DNA of 64,000 bases from positions 1-64,000 of the forward strand of contig JADHOL010000004.1 in NCBI GenBank assembly GCA_016779005.1, written 5' to 3'. The position numbers and the translations under genes were made by a program. Origin of the DNA: Alphaproteobacteria bacterium. Lineage in GTDB: Bacteria; Pseudomonadota; Alphaproteobacteria; Puniceispirillales; Puniceispirillaceae. How positions within the stretch are numbered: the first letter of the stretch is position 1; each line of letters opens with the position of its first letter. The notes beneath the pieces were generated by a model that saw only the letters and a program-made list of their open reading frames with translations, made no database searches and was not told where the DNA came from. This document shows positions 36,255 through 45,769 of this stretch, piece after piece.

Positions 36255-37697
36255 CTATCCAGCAAAGCTGTAGGTTGTTTTTGTTGTGGTATAAAAATCA
36301 ATAGCAGCACGACCTTGCTCTCGTGAGCCATAAGATGAGTTTTTGCGACCGCCAAAGGGTACATGATAATCAACACCAGCAGTTGGTAAATTAACCATGG
36401 CCATTCCCGCTTCTGACTGGCGCTTAAATTCTCTTGCGTAATAAAGAGAGCTTGTGCAGATAGCAGAGGATAGCCCAAACATTGTATCATTTGCAGTAGC
36501 AACAGCTTCTTCAAAATCGCCAACTTTAATGATAGAGGCTACTGGTCCAAAAATTTCCTCGCGTGAGGTGCGCATCTGGTTTGTTGCATTCAAGAAAACA
36601 CCTGGCCGCTGGAAATATCCCGTATTACGTTCTGCTAGATGTTGACCACTTACAACTTCACATCCTTCATTTCGCGCGATCTCAACATAAGAAAGGTTTG
36701 ATTTTAATTGCGTTTCTGAGACAACAGGGCCAATTTGTGTTGCGGGATCAAGGGCAGGGCCAACAGACAAGCTCTCCATCTCAGCTACAAAACGTTCCAC
36801 AAACGCATCATAGATTTTCTCATGGACAATTACCCGTGATGAGGCTGTACATCTTTGCCCAGTTTGGAAGAAAGCACCATTAACTGTCACTGGAATGGCA
36901 ATATCCAAATCAGCATCATCCATGATGACCATTGGGTTTTTTCCGCCCATTTCCATCTGGATTTTCTTCATATGCTGAATTGCGCCTTGGGCTATTTTTC
37001 GCCCTGTTGGCACTGAGCCAGTGAATGAAATACCAGCAACGGCAGGGTGAGAGACCAGCGCCTCCCCAACATCCTCACCTTTGGCTACTAGTAAATTAAA
37101 GACACCAGCAGGCAAGCCTGCTTCTTCCATAATTTTGGTTAGATAATAGGCACTTGTTGGTGTGATTTCGGATGGCTTAAGCACGACTGTATTACCATGT
37201 GCCAGCGCAGGCGCGATTTTCCAAGCAGGAATAGCAATAGGAAAGTTCCATGGCGTAATAAGAACGGTAACGCCAATCGGCTCTCTTACGATTTCGATAT
37301 CAATGTTTGGACGTGTTGATAGATTTTGCTCGCCAGTTCGCCTTACTGCTTCTGCTGCATAAAATTGAAAAAACTGGCCAGCGCGGAATGCCTCTCCTTT
37401 TGCTTCAGCAAGTGTTTTTCCCTCTTCGCGCGCTAGAATTTCGCCAAGTTCCTCTTGCCTTGAAATAATAATACGCCCGATTTTATCCAGAATATCAAAC
37501 CGAGTTTGTGGGTTGCTATTCTTCCAGCCAGAAAGGGCTGCTTGTGCGGCATCGATTGCTTGATTTGCTTGATTTGCATCTGCAAGAGCATGATGGGCTA
37601 CCACTTCACTTATGTCGGAAGGGTTTATATTGGCAATTTCTGAAGTACCCTCTACCCAGTCTCCAGCTATGTAATTTAGGTATAAACCATCAGTCAT
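36255..37697 (-). CDS. NAD(P)-dependent aldehyde dehydrogenase (2-oxoglutarate semialdehyde type)
   Basis: A 480-residue aldehyde dehydrogenase with the catalytic cysteine in FFQTGQRCTASSR (near residue 283) and the general-base glutamate in IQMEMGGKNP (near 249). The Rossmann glycine stretch is SFTGSVPTGRK. QTGQRCTASSR, together with the end VPFGGRKNSSYGSREQG, resembles 2-oxoglutarate semialdehyde dehydrogenases (2,5-dioxovalerate to 2-oxoglutarate) from sugar-acid pathways. Succinate or malonate semialdehyde activity cannot be excluded. GGGGAGA precedes the start, 42 bases after the aminotransferase gene in the same direction. Confidence 0.87.
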   Translation of the reverse strand: MTDGLYLNYIAGDWVEGTSEIANINPSDISEVVAHHALADANQANQAIDAAQAALSGWKNSNPQTRFDILDKIGRIIISRQEELGEILAREEGKTLAEAKGEAFRAGQFFQFYAAEAVRRTGEQNLSTRPNIDIEIVREPIGVTVLITPWNFPIAIPAWKIAPALAHGNTVVLKPSEITPTSAYYLTKIMEEAGLPAGVFNLLVAKGEDVGEALVSHPAVAGISFTGSVPTGRKIAQGAIQHMKKIQMEMGGKNPMVIMDDADLDIAIPVTVNGAFFQTGQRCTASSRVIVHEKIYDAFVERFVAEMESLSVGPALDPATQIGPVVSETQLKSNLSYVEIARNEGCEVVSGQHLAERNTGYFQRPGVFLNATNQMRTSREEIFGPVASIIKVGDFEEAVATANDTMFGLSSAICTSSLYYAREFKRQSEAGMAMVNLPTAGVDYHVPFGGRKNSSYGSREQGRAAIDFYTTTKTTYSFAG

Positions 37698-37739
37698 GAT
37701 TTTGATCTCCCCATTTTGAAATATGAAATTTTATTCTTT

Positions 37740-38915
37740 TTAAGATTTTGTTAAAGTCTGCATCGCTGTCTCGACGCCGCCTCTTTGATGTGGAATACCT
37801 GCAAGAGATAGTCCCATTTCTACACCACTTAGGGTGCCAAGCAACATTAAATCATTAAAATCACCAAGATGACCTATTCGGAATACTTTGCCAGCAAGTT
37901 TTGCTAACCCATTGCCAAGGGACATATTGAAATTTTTCAGCACAATTTCTCTAAACGCATCCGCATCGTGCCCATCTGGTACTACTACTGCGGTAAGCGA
38001 GCTAGAATAATTTTCTGGGTTTTGGCACAGAACCTCAAGCCCCCATGCCTGTACTGCATTTCGTGTGGTTTGTGCGTGACGGTCATGACGCGCAAAAACG
38101 GCGTCTAAGCCTTCTTCATGCAACATTTCAATTGCGACTTCCAGACCATATAATAGATTTGTTGCAGGGGTGTATGGGAATGCGCCATTCTTGTTCGCCT
38201 GAATTTGTTCATCCCAGTCCCAATAGGAGCGCGGCATACCCCCATTCCGCGCAACTTCGAGGGCTTTTTGAGATGCCGCATTAAAGGAAAGACCAGGCGG
38301 TAATAACAGACCCTTTTGAGAGCCAGCAACCGTTACATCAACGCCCCATTCATCATGCTTGTAATCAATAGAAGCAAGGGAGGAGATAGTATCCACCATC
38401 AGCAATGCTGGATGATTAATATCATCCATAACAGCGCGGATTTTAGCAATGGGTGAGGTGCATCCAGTTGAGGTCTCATTATGTACCACACATACTGCTT
38501 TTATTTGATGAGTAGTATCTTCAGAAAGGCGTGTTGCAAGTGCCTGCGGATCTGCGCCACGGCGCCAGTCAGTTTCTAAAAACTCTGTTACAACCCCAAG
38601 CTTATTGGCCATCTTGTGCCATAGGCTTGCAAAATGCCCAGTTTCTACCATCAAGACGTGATCGCCGCTTTGCAATGTATTTACAAGTGCTGCCTCCCAC
38701 GCACCTGTTCCAGAGGCAGGGAATATAATAACATCTGACTGTGTTTTAAAAATTGTTTTTATGCCATCGAGGCATCTGCGCGCTAATGCCGCAAATTCAG
38801 GGCCTCGATGGTCGATTGTAGGTTTGTCCATTGCCCTTAACACCCTGTCAGGCACATTGGTTGGACCTGGTATTTGAAGAAAGTGACGACCTGATTGAAA
38901 TTGGTTTGCTGGCAC
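37740..38915 (-). CDS. serine-glyoxylate aminotransferase-like class V aminotransferase
   Basis: A 391-residue PLP enzyme of the AGXT/SgaA group. GRHFLQIPGPTNVPDRVLRAM opens it, VVHNETSTGC binds the substrate or cofactor, and the PLP lysine is in AGSQKGLLLPPGL (near residue 200). SgaA transfers the amino group of serine to glyoxylate, giving hydroxypyruvate and glycine, as in the serine cycle. The gene uses a GTG start with AGGAG six bases upstream (38922-38926), so the start is well supported. It is the first gene of a two-gene unit and divergent from the GlcD/GlcF-type gene. Confidence 0.9.
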   Translation of the reverse strand: MPANQFQSGRHFLQIPGPTNVPDRVLRAMDKPTIDHRGPEFAALARRCLDGIKTIFKTQSDVIIFPASGTGAWEAALVNTLQSGDHVLMVETGHFASLWHKMANKLGVVTEFLETDWRRGADPQALATRLSEDTTHQIKAVCVVHNETSTGCTSPIAKIRAVMDDINHPALLMVDTISSLASIDYKHDEWGVDVTVAGSQKGLLLPPGLSFNAASQKALEVARNGGMPRSYWDWDEQIQANKNGAFPYTPATNLLYGLEVAIEMLHEEGLDAVFARHDRHAQTTRNAVQAWGLEVLCQNPENYSSSLTAVVVPDGHDADAFREIVLKNFNMSLGNGLAKLAGKVFRIGHLGDFNDLMLLGTLSGVEMGLSLAGIPHQRGGVETAMQTLTKS

Positions 38916-39037
38916 GAAAGGCTCCTAAATTTTTGACTATCTTATAAGATGAAATAAATCGGGATTGAAAAAATCAATATGAAGAGTATCTTAGTTCTAC
39001 AATTTTGATTTGTATATCTCAAACACGGGTTTTTTAC

Positions 39038-42007
39038 ATGGCAGATGGTAGTATTCCAATTCAGCTTAATGATTTAAGCAGTATAATTGAAGGAGAATTC
39101 CTAGATAGTGAATTTGATAGAGGCAGATACGCAACGGATGCCTCCATTTATCAAATGATGCCTCATGCCGTCATACTACCAAAAACGCAGGCTGATATTG
39201 AAAATATTATTTCGTTTTGTCGTAAAACAGCAACTGCGATTCTCCCACGTGGGGGCGGGACCTCTCAGTGTGGGCAGACCGTTAATCACGCTATTGTTGT
39301 TGATAATACAAAATATCTTAATAACCTGATTTCGGTTGATTTAGAAGAGAATAGCTGTGTTGTAGAGCCTGGGATCGTTTTGGACGATCTTAATAAGCAG
39401 CTTAAGGGTTATGGATTATGGTTTCCAGTTGATGTGTCTACGTCCAGCAGAGCGACCATTGGCGGAATGACCGCAAATAATAGCTGTGGGGGTCGTTCCA
39501 TTCGCTATGGCATTATGCGAGATAATGTGTTGTCAATTGATGCAATTCTGCCAGATGGCACAAAGGTAAGGTTTGGCCCTGAAGATGAAAGCATTATGCC
39601 TGACGATATGAGAGAAACGCTCCTAGAGCTCGGCCGAAATAATATTAATCTAATAGAGGAGCGTTTCCCCAAAGTGCTTCGCAGAGTAGGCGGCTATAAT
39701 TTGGATGCTCTTATTCCAGATGCAATGTCGGCACGACCAGATGGAAAGCAAGGGGATGGAATCAATTTTGCCCATTTATTACTTGGCTCTGAGGGCACCC
39801 TTTCTTATTTTACCTCTATCAAACTAAAATTATCGCCATTGCCAGCGCAAAAACTTATGGGCATCTGTCATTTTCCAAGCTTCTATAAGGCGATGGATGC
39901 AACTCAGCATTTGATTACATTAGATCCTGTAGCTGTGGAATTAGTTGATGATACGATGTTATCTCTGGCACGCTCAATTTCGATATTCCAGCCCATTATT
40001 AAAGAAGTTGTTGTTGGTGAGCCTAAAGCTTTGCTGATAGTGGAATTTGTAGAAGATGACAGGAATGAGAATTTAAAGCGTCTTGAAAAACTCGAGAATA
40101 TGATGTCCAAGCTCGGATATGGCTGGGATAAACCTGATGAATGGCAAGGCGGCGTTGTGCGTGCTCTCGATGTACAGCAGCAAGCACGCGTATCCGAAAT
40201 GCGAAAATCCGGTCTAAATATCATGATGTCTATGAAGCAAGAAGCAAAGCCAGTCTCGTTCGTGGAGGATTGCGCTGTTGATCTGGAACATCTTGCAGAA
40301 TATACTGATAAATTAACAAAAATATTCCAGAAATACGACACGGTTGGCACATGGTACGCGCATGCCTCTGTCGGGTGTTTGCATGTCCGCCCTGTTCTTA
40401 GTATGAAAAAAACAGATGATGTTGAGGCTATGCGTGCGATTGCAGAAGAAGCATTTGAGCTTGTGAAACAATATGGCGGCTCTCATTCAGGGGAGCATGG
40501 TGATGGTATTCTGCGCTCTGAATTCAACGAGACTATGTTTGGCTCTGAAATGGTGGACTTGTTTGGGGAGGTAAAACGCCTTTTCGATCCTGCTGGTATT
40601 TTCAACCCTGGAAAGATTATTGATGCGCCAAAAATGGATGACAGATCATTATTTAGATTTGCGCCCGGATATGAAGCAAATGATTTGCAGATGAATTTTG
40701 ACTGGTCCGCATGGCCTGGTAAATCTGGCGGGCTGCAAGGCGCAATTGAAATGTGTAACAATAACGGGGCTTGCAGAAAGTTAGAAGGCGGGGTGATGTG
40801 TCCCTCTTACCGCGTTACTAAAGAAGAAAAAGATTCTACCAGAGGCAGAGCAAACAGCCTGCGTCTTGCTTTGTCTGGCCAGCTTGGCCCAGATGCGCTT
40901 ATTAGTGATGATATGCAGGATACCTTAAAATATTGTGTATCCTGCAAGGCTTGCAAGCGGGAATGCCCAACATCTGTTGATATGGCTAAAATGAAATTAG
41001 AGGTAACCTCGCTGCGTGCAGCCGCCAAGGGTGTGCCTTTTAAAGACAAGCTAATAGGATATTTGCCAGATTATGCGCCTATTGCCTCCAGATTATCATT
41101 TGTCATGAATCTTAGAAATAAATGGTCCCTGCTTGCCTATATTGTTGAGAAGGTAAGTGGTTTTACGTCCAAAAGAGATTTGCCTGTCTGGCGCCAAGAT
41201 TATTTCAAAGATAGTGAGGTTCCCCAAAATTTGCCAGAACAGAATTTACCAGAAACAGATAAGTTGAATGACACAATGCCTGTTATTTTATTTGTTGATA
41301 CGTTTAACCGCTACTTTGAGCCTGAAATCGTGCGCTCAGCAGCCAGAGTACTAAAAGTAGCAGGGTATGATGTGTTTATTCCAACCCCGTCAAATAATAA
41401 GCCATTATGCTGTGGTCGCACCTACCTCTCAGGCGGGCTGATAAAACAAGCCAAACAAAAAGCGCAAACTCTGGTTGATACATTAGCACCGTTTGCAGAG
41501 CAGGGAATACCAATCGTTGGATTGGAGCCTTCCTGCTTGCTTGCGCTAAGAGATGAAGTGCCATCCTTATTGCCAACCAAGCAGGCACAAAAGATAGCCA
41601 GCATGGCAGTAACGTTCGAGGAATTATTGGCCAAAGATAAGCCAACGTTGCCGCTTGTTAAAAATGCAAAGGCTTATTTACACGGTCATTGTCATCAAAA
41701 GGCATTTGACGCTGTAAAGCCCATAGAACAGGTTCTATCGATGATAGAGGGTCTTGAAGTTGAGATGATTGAGAGTAGTTGTTGCGGGATGGCTGGTGCA
41801 TTTGGATATGATGCATCAACCTATGATGTCTCGATGCGAATGGCAGAAGAGAAACTTCTGCCAAAGGTAAGAGATAGCAAGGATGGTGATATTATCATTG
41901 CTGATGGAACATCTTGCAGATGCCAAATCGAACATGGTACCTCACGAAAAGCACTTCATGTAGCACAACTTCTAGACCAGTCTTTATCGGCAGGTACCTC
42001 ACGATAG
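39038..42007 (+). CDS. fused FAD/FeS 2-hydroxyacid dehydrogenase (GlcD-GlcF/YdiJ type)
   Basis: About 989 residues. The N-terminal half is an FAD-binding PCMH/GlcD-type dehydrogenase (LPRGGGTSQCGQTV near residue 75, LLGSEGTLSYF near 250, HSGEHGDGILRSEF near 490). The C-terminal half holds two ferredoxin-like clusters (CNNNGACRKLEGGVMCP and CVSCKACKRECPT) and two CCG repeats (LCCGRTYLSGG and SSCCGMAGAFG) as in GlcF. Such fusions oxidise D-2-hydroxy acids (D-lactate, glycolate or 2-hydroxyglutarate) and feed the quinone pool. An in-frame TTG 11 codons upstream is an alternative start. It is divergent from the aminotransferase by about 120 bases. Confidence 0.92.
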   Translation: MADGSIPIQLNDLSSIIEGEFLDSEFDRGRYATDASIYQMMPHAVILPKTQADIENIISFCRKTATAILPRGGGTSQCGQTVNHAIVVDNTKYLNNLISVDLEENSCVVEPGIVLDDLNKQLKGYGLWFPVDVSTSSRATIGGMTANNSCGGRSIRYGIMRDNVLSIDAILPDGTKVRFGPEDESIMPDDMRETLLELGRNNINLIEERFPKVLRRVGGYNLDALIPDAMSARPDGKQGDGINFAHLLLGSEGTLSYFTSIKLKLSPLPAQKLMGICHFPSFYKAMDATQHLITLDPVAVELVDDTMLSLARSISIFQPIIKEVVVGEPKALLIVEFVEDDRNENLKRLEKLENMMSKLGYGWDKPDEWQGGVVRALDVQQQARVSEMRKSGLNIMMSMKQEAKPVSFVEDCAVDLEHLAEYTDKLTKIFQKYDTVGTWYAHASVGCLHVRPVLSMKKTDDVEAMRAIAEEAFELVKQYGGSHSGEHGDGILRSEFNETMFGSEMVDLFGEVKRLFDPAGIFNPGKIIDAPKMDDRSLFRFAPGYEANDLQMNFDWSAWPGKSGGLQGAIEMCNNNGACRKLEGGVMCPSYRVTKEEKDSTRGRANSLRLALSGQLGPDALISDDMQDTLKYCVSCKACKRECPTSVDMAKMKLEVTSLRAAAKGVPFKDKLIGYLPDYAPIASRLSFVMNLRNKWSLLAYIVEKVSGFTSKRDLPVWRQDYFKDSEVPQNLPEQNLPETDKLNDTMPVILFVDTFNRYFEPEIVRSAARVLKVAGYDVFIPTPSNNKPLCCGRTYLSGGLIKQAKQKAQTLVDTLAPFAEQGIPIVGLEPSCLLALRDEVPSLLPTKQAQKIASMAVTFEELLAKDKPTLPLVKNAKAYLHGHCHQKAFDAVKPIEQVLSMIEGLEVEMIESSCCGMAGAFGYDASTYDVSMRMAEEKLLPKVRDSKDGDIIIADGTSCRCQIEHGTSRKALHVAQLLDQSLSAGTSR

Positions 42008-42012
42008 TATTT

Positions 42013-42056
42013 GACCAGATAATAGCTGACCAAAAAATAACAGACTAGATAATAGC
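42013..42056. repeat. short direct repeat in the convergent gap
   Basis: GACCAGATAATAGC (42013-42026) and GACTAGATAATAGC (42043-42056) are 14-base copies with one mismatch, 30 bases apart, in the gap between the GlcD/F-type gene and the molybdenum hydroxylase gene. No function is evident. Confidence 0.5.
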
Positions 42057-42064
42057 ACGTCAGA

Positions 42065-44332
42065 TTAGGCGTTTTGTTTTAATGTTTTCCAAATTCTGTG
42101 CGGCGTGGCTGGCATCTCAATAGCATCTGCGCCAACAGATAACAGCGCATGTTGAATAGCGCTTAGTGTGGCAGCCAATGCACCAACAGTCCCAGACTCG
42201 CCAACTCCTTTAGCACCAAGAGGATTTATTTTGGTTTTGACAGGGTGTGTTTTAATTCTAAATTTTGGAAAGTCAGAAGCGATTGGCATCTGGTAATCCA
42301 TAAAAGACCCTGTTGAGAGTTGTCCTGTTTCGTCATAAACAAGACTTTCCCCTAAAGCCTGACTAATGCCTTGCACGATACCGCCTAGAATTTGGCCCTC
42401 TATCAATACAGGATATAAAGCTGTTCCTACATCTTCGACTGCTACATAGTCTTGGACGTAACATTTGCCTGTTGAGGTATCAATTTCAACTTCGCAAATA
42501 TGGCACCCGTTAGGATAGGTTGGCGCAGAGGGGGTGAACTCCCCCATTATATCAAGCCCATCTGGCTGATTGCTATATTGGGCAATTTCAGACCAGTCAA
42601 GCGCGGTATCAGGGTCATTCATCTGAAAGAAATTGCCGTTATTATAGTGAATGTCAGAGATATCACATTTTAGAACATCAGCCGCAATTTGATTTCCTGT
42701 TTGAATCAAAATTTCAGCCGCATTAATAACAGCAGACCCCCCGGTAATAGTTGCAGCTGAACCGCCGCTTCCTCTGCCACTTGGTAGATAATCTGTATCG
42801 CCTTGGATGTACTTAATCCTATCAGCGCTTATATTCAGCGCACCTGCAACGATATCTGGAAAACTAGTCTCCAGACCTTGACCGACAGACATACTGCCAG
42901 GAGCAATTGTCATCACACCTTGTTTGCTTACCCGTAATCTTGCCACTTCTTTTATCAGCATACCGAACGGCCCGCCAGCAACCTCAATATGAGTGGCTAT
43001 TCCAATTCCTCTGATACGCCCATTTTTTGCAGAAACAGCGCGTCTGTTTTCAAAATTGTGATAGTCAGATAATTGCAGTGCTTCCTCTAGGATTGCTGGA
43101 AAATCACCGCTATCATAATTAAACATTAATGCTGTTTGGTAGGGTAGCATATCAGGCTTGATAAAATTTCTAGCGCGTAATTCTGCTCTATCTATGCCCG
43201 TGATTCTAGCGGCTTCGTCAATTGCGCTTTCAATCATAAAGGTGGCCTCAGGCCGTCCAGCCCCGCGATAAGGCGAAATCGGCATTGTATTAGAATAGCT
43301 GAAACGCAACTCTGCTGACATCGCAGGGATTATATATTGCCCGGCAATGCCCCCTAAATTATTCAGCATGCTAAAAGAGCGCTTTGATACATATGCGCCA
43401 ATATCAATATCTAGAGAAACTGAAAAACTTGTGAATTTTCCGTCACTATCAAGTCCAAGACGTGCTTGTCCAAACATTGCGCGTGCATGCTCGTCGCTTA
43501 TAAATGCCTCACTTCGGCTAGCAGACCAGCAAAGGGCGCGCCCTATTTTACGACTTGCCCAAATAAGAGCTGCATCCTCGCGGTAAAGCGTGCCTTTCAT
43601 TCCAAATGATCCGCCAACATCTGGCGCTATCACCTGTATATTCGTCGTTTCAAGCGAAAAGGTTTTCATTATTTCTGCACGCAAGGCAAAGGGGTTTTGT
43701 GTGCTGGTCGTAAAAATTAACTTACCCTCAGGGTCAATATCGCATAAGGAGATACGAGGCTCCATCGCAACCGCTGTTATTCGCGAAATATGAATTGGCA
43801 CTGTAATTAAATGAGCGGCATTTGCTTCAGCTTCTTGAAGTTTTGTTGCATCCCCAACATGATGATAAGAGGCATAATTATCCTGCCCTTCTGGCCATAC
43901 AAGCGGGCTGTCTGTATTCTCACTGCTCAGCAATGCGCTATCGCTGTCGCTATAATCAACAAAAATTGCTTCAAGGGCGTTATCTGCTTGCTCTGATGTT
44001 TGGGCAATAATAATGGCAATAGGCTCCCCTAAATGTTTGATATCGCTACTATTTAGAATGGGCCGGCGCGGATTTATAACAGTACCGCCATCATCACGCA
44101 CAGGCTTTGCTGTATCTAGCATATGGGTTACACCATCAGCTGCCATATCTTGCGCAGTGAAAATATTAACCACACCAGGCATTGATTTTGCGTCCCTTAT
44201 ATCGATGGAGCGGATAACGCCGCACGCAATGGGTGAGCGCACAAATTTTACAACCAGCGCCTCTGTAGGCCGTATATTTGCTGTAAATCTACCTTTGCCT
44301 GTAATCAGCCGGTGATCTTCAATTCGTACCAT
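42065..44332 (-). CDS. xanthine dehydrogenase-family molybdopterin-binding large subunit
   Basis: A 755-residue protein of the CoxL/XdhB molybdenum hydroxylase family. VRIEDHRLITGKGRFTANI starts it, VGGSFGMKGTLYREDAALIW near residue 245 and SPYRGAGRPEATFMIESA near 357 are the cofactor and active-site loops, and GAKGVGESGTVGALAATLSAIQ near 715 contains the catalytic glutamate. The active-site loop reads YRGAGR, not the YRCSFR of form I CO dehydrogenase. An in-frame TAG two codons upstream fixes the start. The usual FAD and 2Fe-2S subunits are absent next to it and anywhere in the window. Substrate (aldehyde, purine or aromatic acid) unknown. Confidence 0.9.
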   Translation of the reverse strand: MVRIEDHRLITGKGRFTANIRPTEALVVKFVRSPIACGVIRSIDIRDAKSMPGVVNIFTAQDMAADGVTHMLDTAKPVRDDGGTVINPRRPILNSSDIKHLGEPIAIIIAQTSEQADNALEAIFVDYSDSDSALLSSENTDSPLVWPEGQDNYASYHHVGDATKLQEAEANAAHLITVPIHISRITAVAMEPRISLCDIDPEGKLIFTTSTQNPFALRAEIMKTFSLETTNIQVIAPDVGGSFGMKGTLYREDAALIWASRKIGRALCWSASRSEAFISDEHARAMFGQARLGLDSDGKFTSFSVSLDIDIGAYVSKRSFSMLNNLGGIAGQYIIPAMSAELRFSYSNTMPISPYRGAGRPEATFMIESAIDEAARITGIDRAELRARNFIKPDMLPYQTALMFNYDSGDFPAILEEALQLSDYHNFENRRAVSAKNGRIRGIGIATHIEVAGGPFGMLIKEVARLRVSKQGVMTIAPGSMSVGQGLETSFPDIVAGALNISADRIKYIQGDTDYLPSGRGSGGSAATITGGSAVINAAEILIQTGNQIAADVLKCDISDIHYNNGNFFQMNDPDTALDWSEIAQYSNQPDGLDIMGEFTPSAPTYPNGCHICEVEIDTSTGKCYVQDYVAVEDVGTALYPVLIEGQILGGIVQGISQALGESLVYDETGQLSTGSFMDYQMPIASDFPKFRIKTHPVKTKINPLGAKGVGESGTVGALAATLSAIQHALLSVGADAIEMPATPHRIWKTLKQNA

Positions 44333-44473
44333 ATTCTAATATCTCTTCTTTGATGTTCCATAGGGATTACGTTTTAAATAGTACTAAATTATAAACAAGC
44401 TACCAGTCTGAATTTTGCAGGTTAAAATTTTTAAGGAGATCTGTTCTAAAATCTAAACGCAGAATTTGTTGCA

Positions 44474-45742
44474 TCAGATAAAAGACCATGCATATCCAGC
44501 AAGGCTAGCCCCTAAAATAACCAGCCATACCGGAAGCCTGCTAAAAACAAGCAACAGAAACAACCCTAATATTATGATAATATCAAACCCGCTTTTTAAG
44601 CTCAGGATAAGAATTGGATTTATGAGAGCCGCCAGCAACAAGCCTACAACAACGGCATTAATACCGTATAAGCCAGCTTGTATATATGAATTGCCCCGAA
44701 TGCTATCCCAAAAAGGAATGACCGCTAGAACTAATAAAATGGCTGGCAGAAATATGATGATAAGGCAAACGATGCCAGATATCCAAGCTGGCAAACCTGT
44801 ATGCATCATAACCCCCAGATAGGCAGCAAAAGTGAAAAGTGGCCCTGGTATTGCCTGAGCCATTCCATACCCAGCCATAAAATCGGTATGACTTATTAAG
44901 CCATTTGGCACAAGCTGAGATTGAAGTAACGGCAAAACCACGTGACCACCCCCAAATACCAAAGCCCCTGATTGGAAAAATATATTGGCTATTTCTATAA
45001 TGGGGGAGGTGTAAGCTATCGCTAAGAGTGGCAGTGCAAATAATAATATACCAAAAATAATAGCGGAAACAGGACCTAATTTTTGTATAAATGAAGCGTA
45101 GGAATAGGTTTTACTTTTGCTTTCTGTCTTTTGTATTTCAGCGCTTTTATTTCCGCTTAGAAAAATACCAGCAATGATCCCAGCGCCCAATACAAATAAT
45201 TGCATCAAAGCAGTGGGATTTACCACCAGAATGATGGTTGCTGTCAGGGCTAGAATTCTGCGTGTCCAATCAGGGGTAAGCGTTTTCGCCATTGATAGAA
45301 CTGCCTGTAATATAACAGCAGCTGCCAGTAATTTTAGGACATGTAATATGGTGGTAAGGCTTGTCCCGTCAAAAGTCAGTATGCCATATCCAGCAGCAAT
45401 CATAATTAGCATAGATGGTATTGTAAAACCAAGCCAAGCGGCAAATGCGTTTGAAATGCCGCCACATTTAAGGCCGATTGACATACCAACCTGACTAGAG
45501 GTTGGGCCTGGCAGGAATTGACACAAACTTACTATTTCTGCGTATTCTTCAGCTGAGAACCATTTTTTTTGCTCAACAAATAATTTGTGGAAATACCCTA
45601 TATGCGCAATTGGGCCTCCAAAACTGGTTAAGCCTAATTTAAAAAATACCCAGAACATTTCGGTAAAACTGATTTTAGGGAATTGGTTGGTAGTTTCTAA
45701 TTGATTTTTTGGGTGAGCTGTTTGTGTTGGTTTTTGCGACAT
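44474..45742 (-). CDS. chrA: chromate transporter ChrA (CHR family, long form)
   Basis: A 422-residue membrane protein with the duplicated CHR architecture. The N-terminal half has FFKLGLTSFGGPIAHIGYF and CQFLPGPTSSQVG; the C-terminal half repeats them as FFQSGALVFGGGHVVLPLL and AQAIPGPLFTFAAYLG. About ten to twelve membrane segments are present. The family exports chromate and probably other oxyanions, acting near sulfate metabolism in some bacteria. It follows the maleylacetate reductase gene by 27 bases in the same direction; no chrB regulator is seen. Confidence 0.93.
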   Translation of the reverse strand: MSQKPTQTAHPKNQLETTNQFPKISFTEMFWVFFKLGLTSFGGPIAHIGYFHKLFVEQKKWFSAEEYAEIVSLCQFLPGPTSSQVGMSIGLKCGGISNAFAAWLGFTIPSMLIMIAAGYGILTFDGTSLTTILHVLKLLAAAVILQAVLSMAKTLTPDWTRRILALTATIILVVNPTALMQLFVLGAGIIAGIFLSGNKSAEIQKTESKSKTYSYASFIQKLGPVSAIIFGILLFALPLLAIAYTSPIIEIANIFFQSGALVFGGGHVVLPLLQSQLVPNGLISHTDFMAGYGMAQAIPGPLFTFAAYLGVMMHTGLPAWISGIVCLIIIFLPAILLVLAVIPFWDSIRGNSYIQAGLYGINAVVVGLLLAALINPILILSLKSGFDIIIILGLFLLLVFSRLPVWLVILGASLAGYAWSFI

Positions 45743-45769
45743 TAAGTGACTTTACTAATTTGAGTTCGT

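Noticed and set aside
35933-36523. Open frame of 196 codons on the minus strand
   Set aside because: It lies across the aldolase, a strong terminator and the aldehyde dehydrogenase end; it has no family features.
39904-40350. Minus-strand open frame of 148 codons
   Set aside because: It is fully antisense to the GlcD/F-type gene, whose motifs are intact there.
42065-44332. Form I carbon monoxide dehydrogenase
   Set aside because: The active-site loop reads YRGAGR rather than YRCSFR, and the small and medium subunits are missing.
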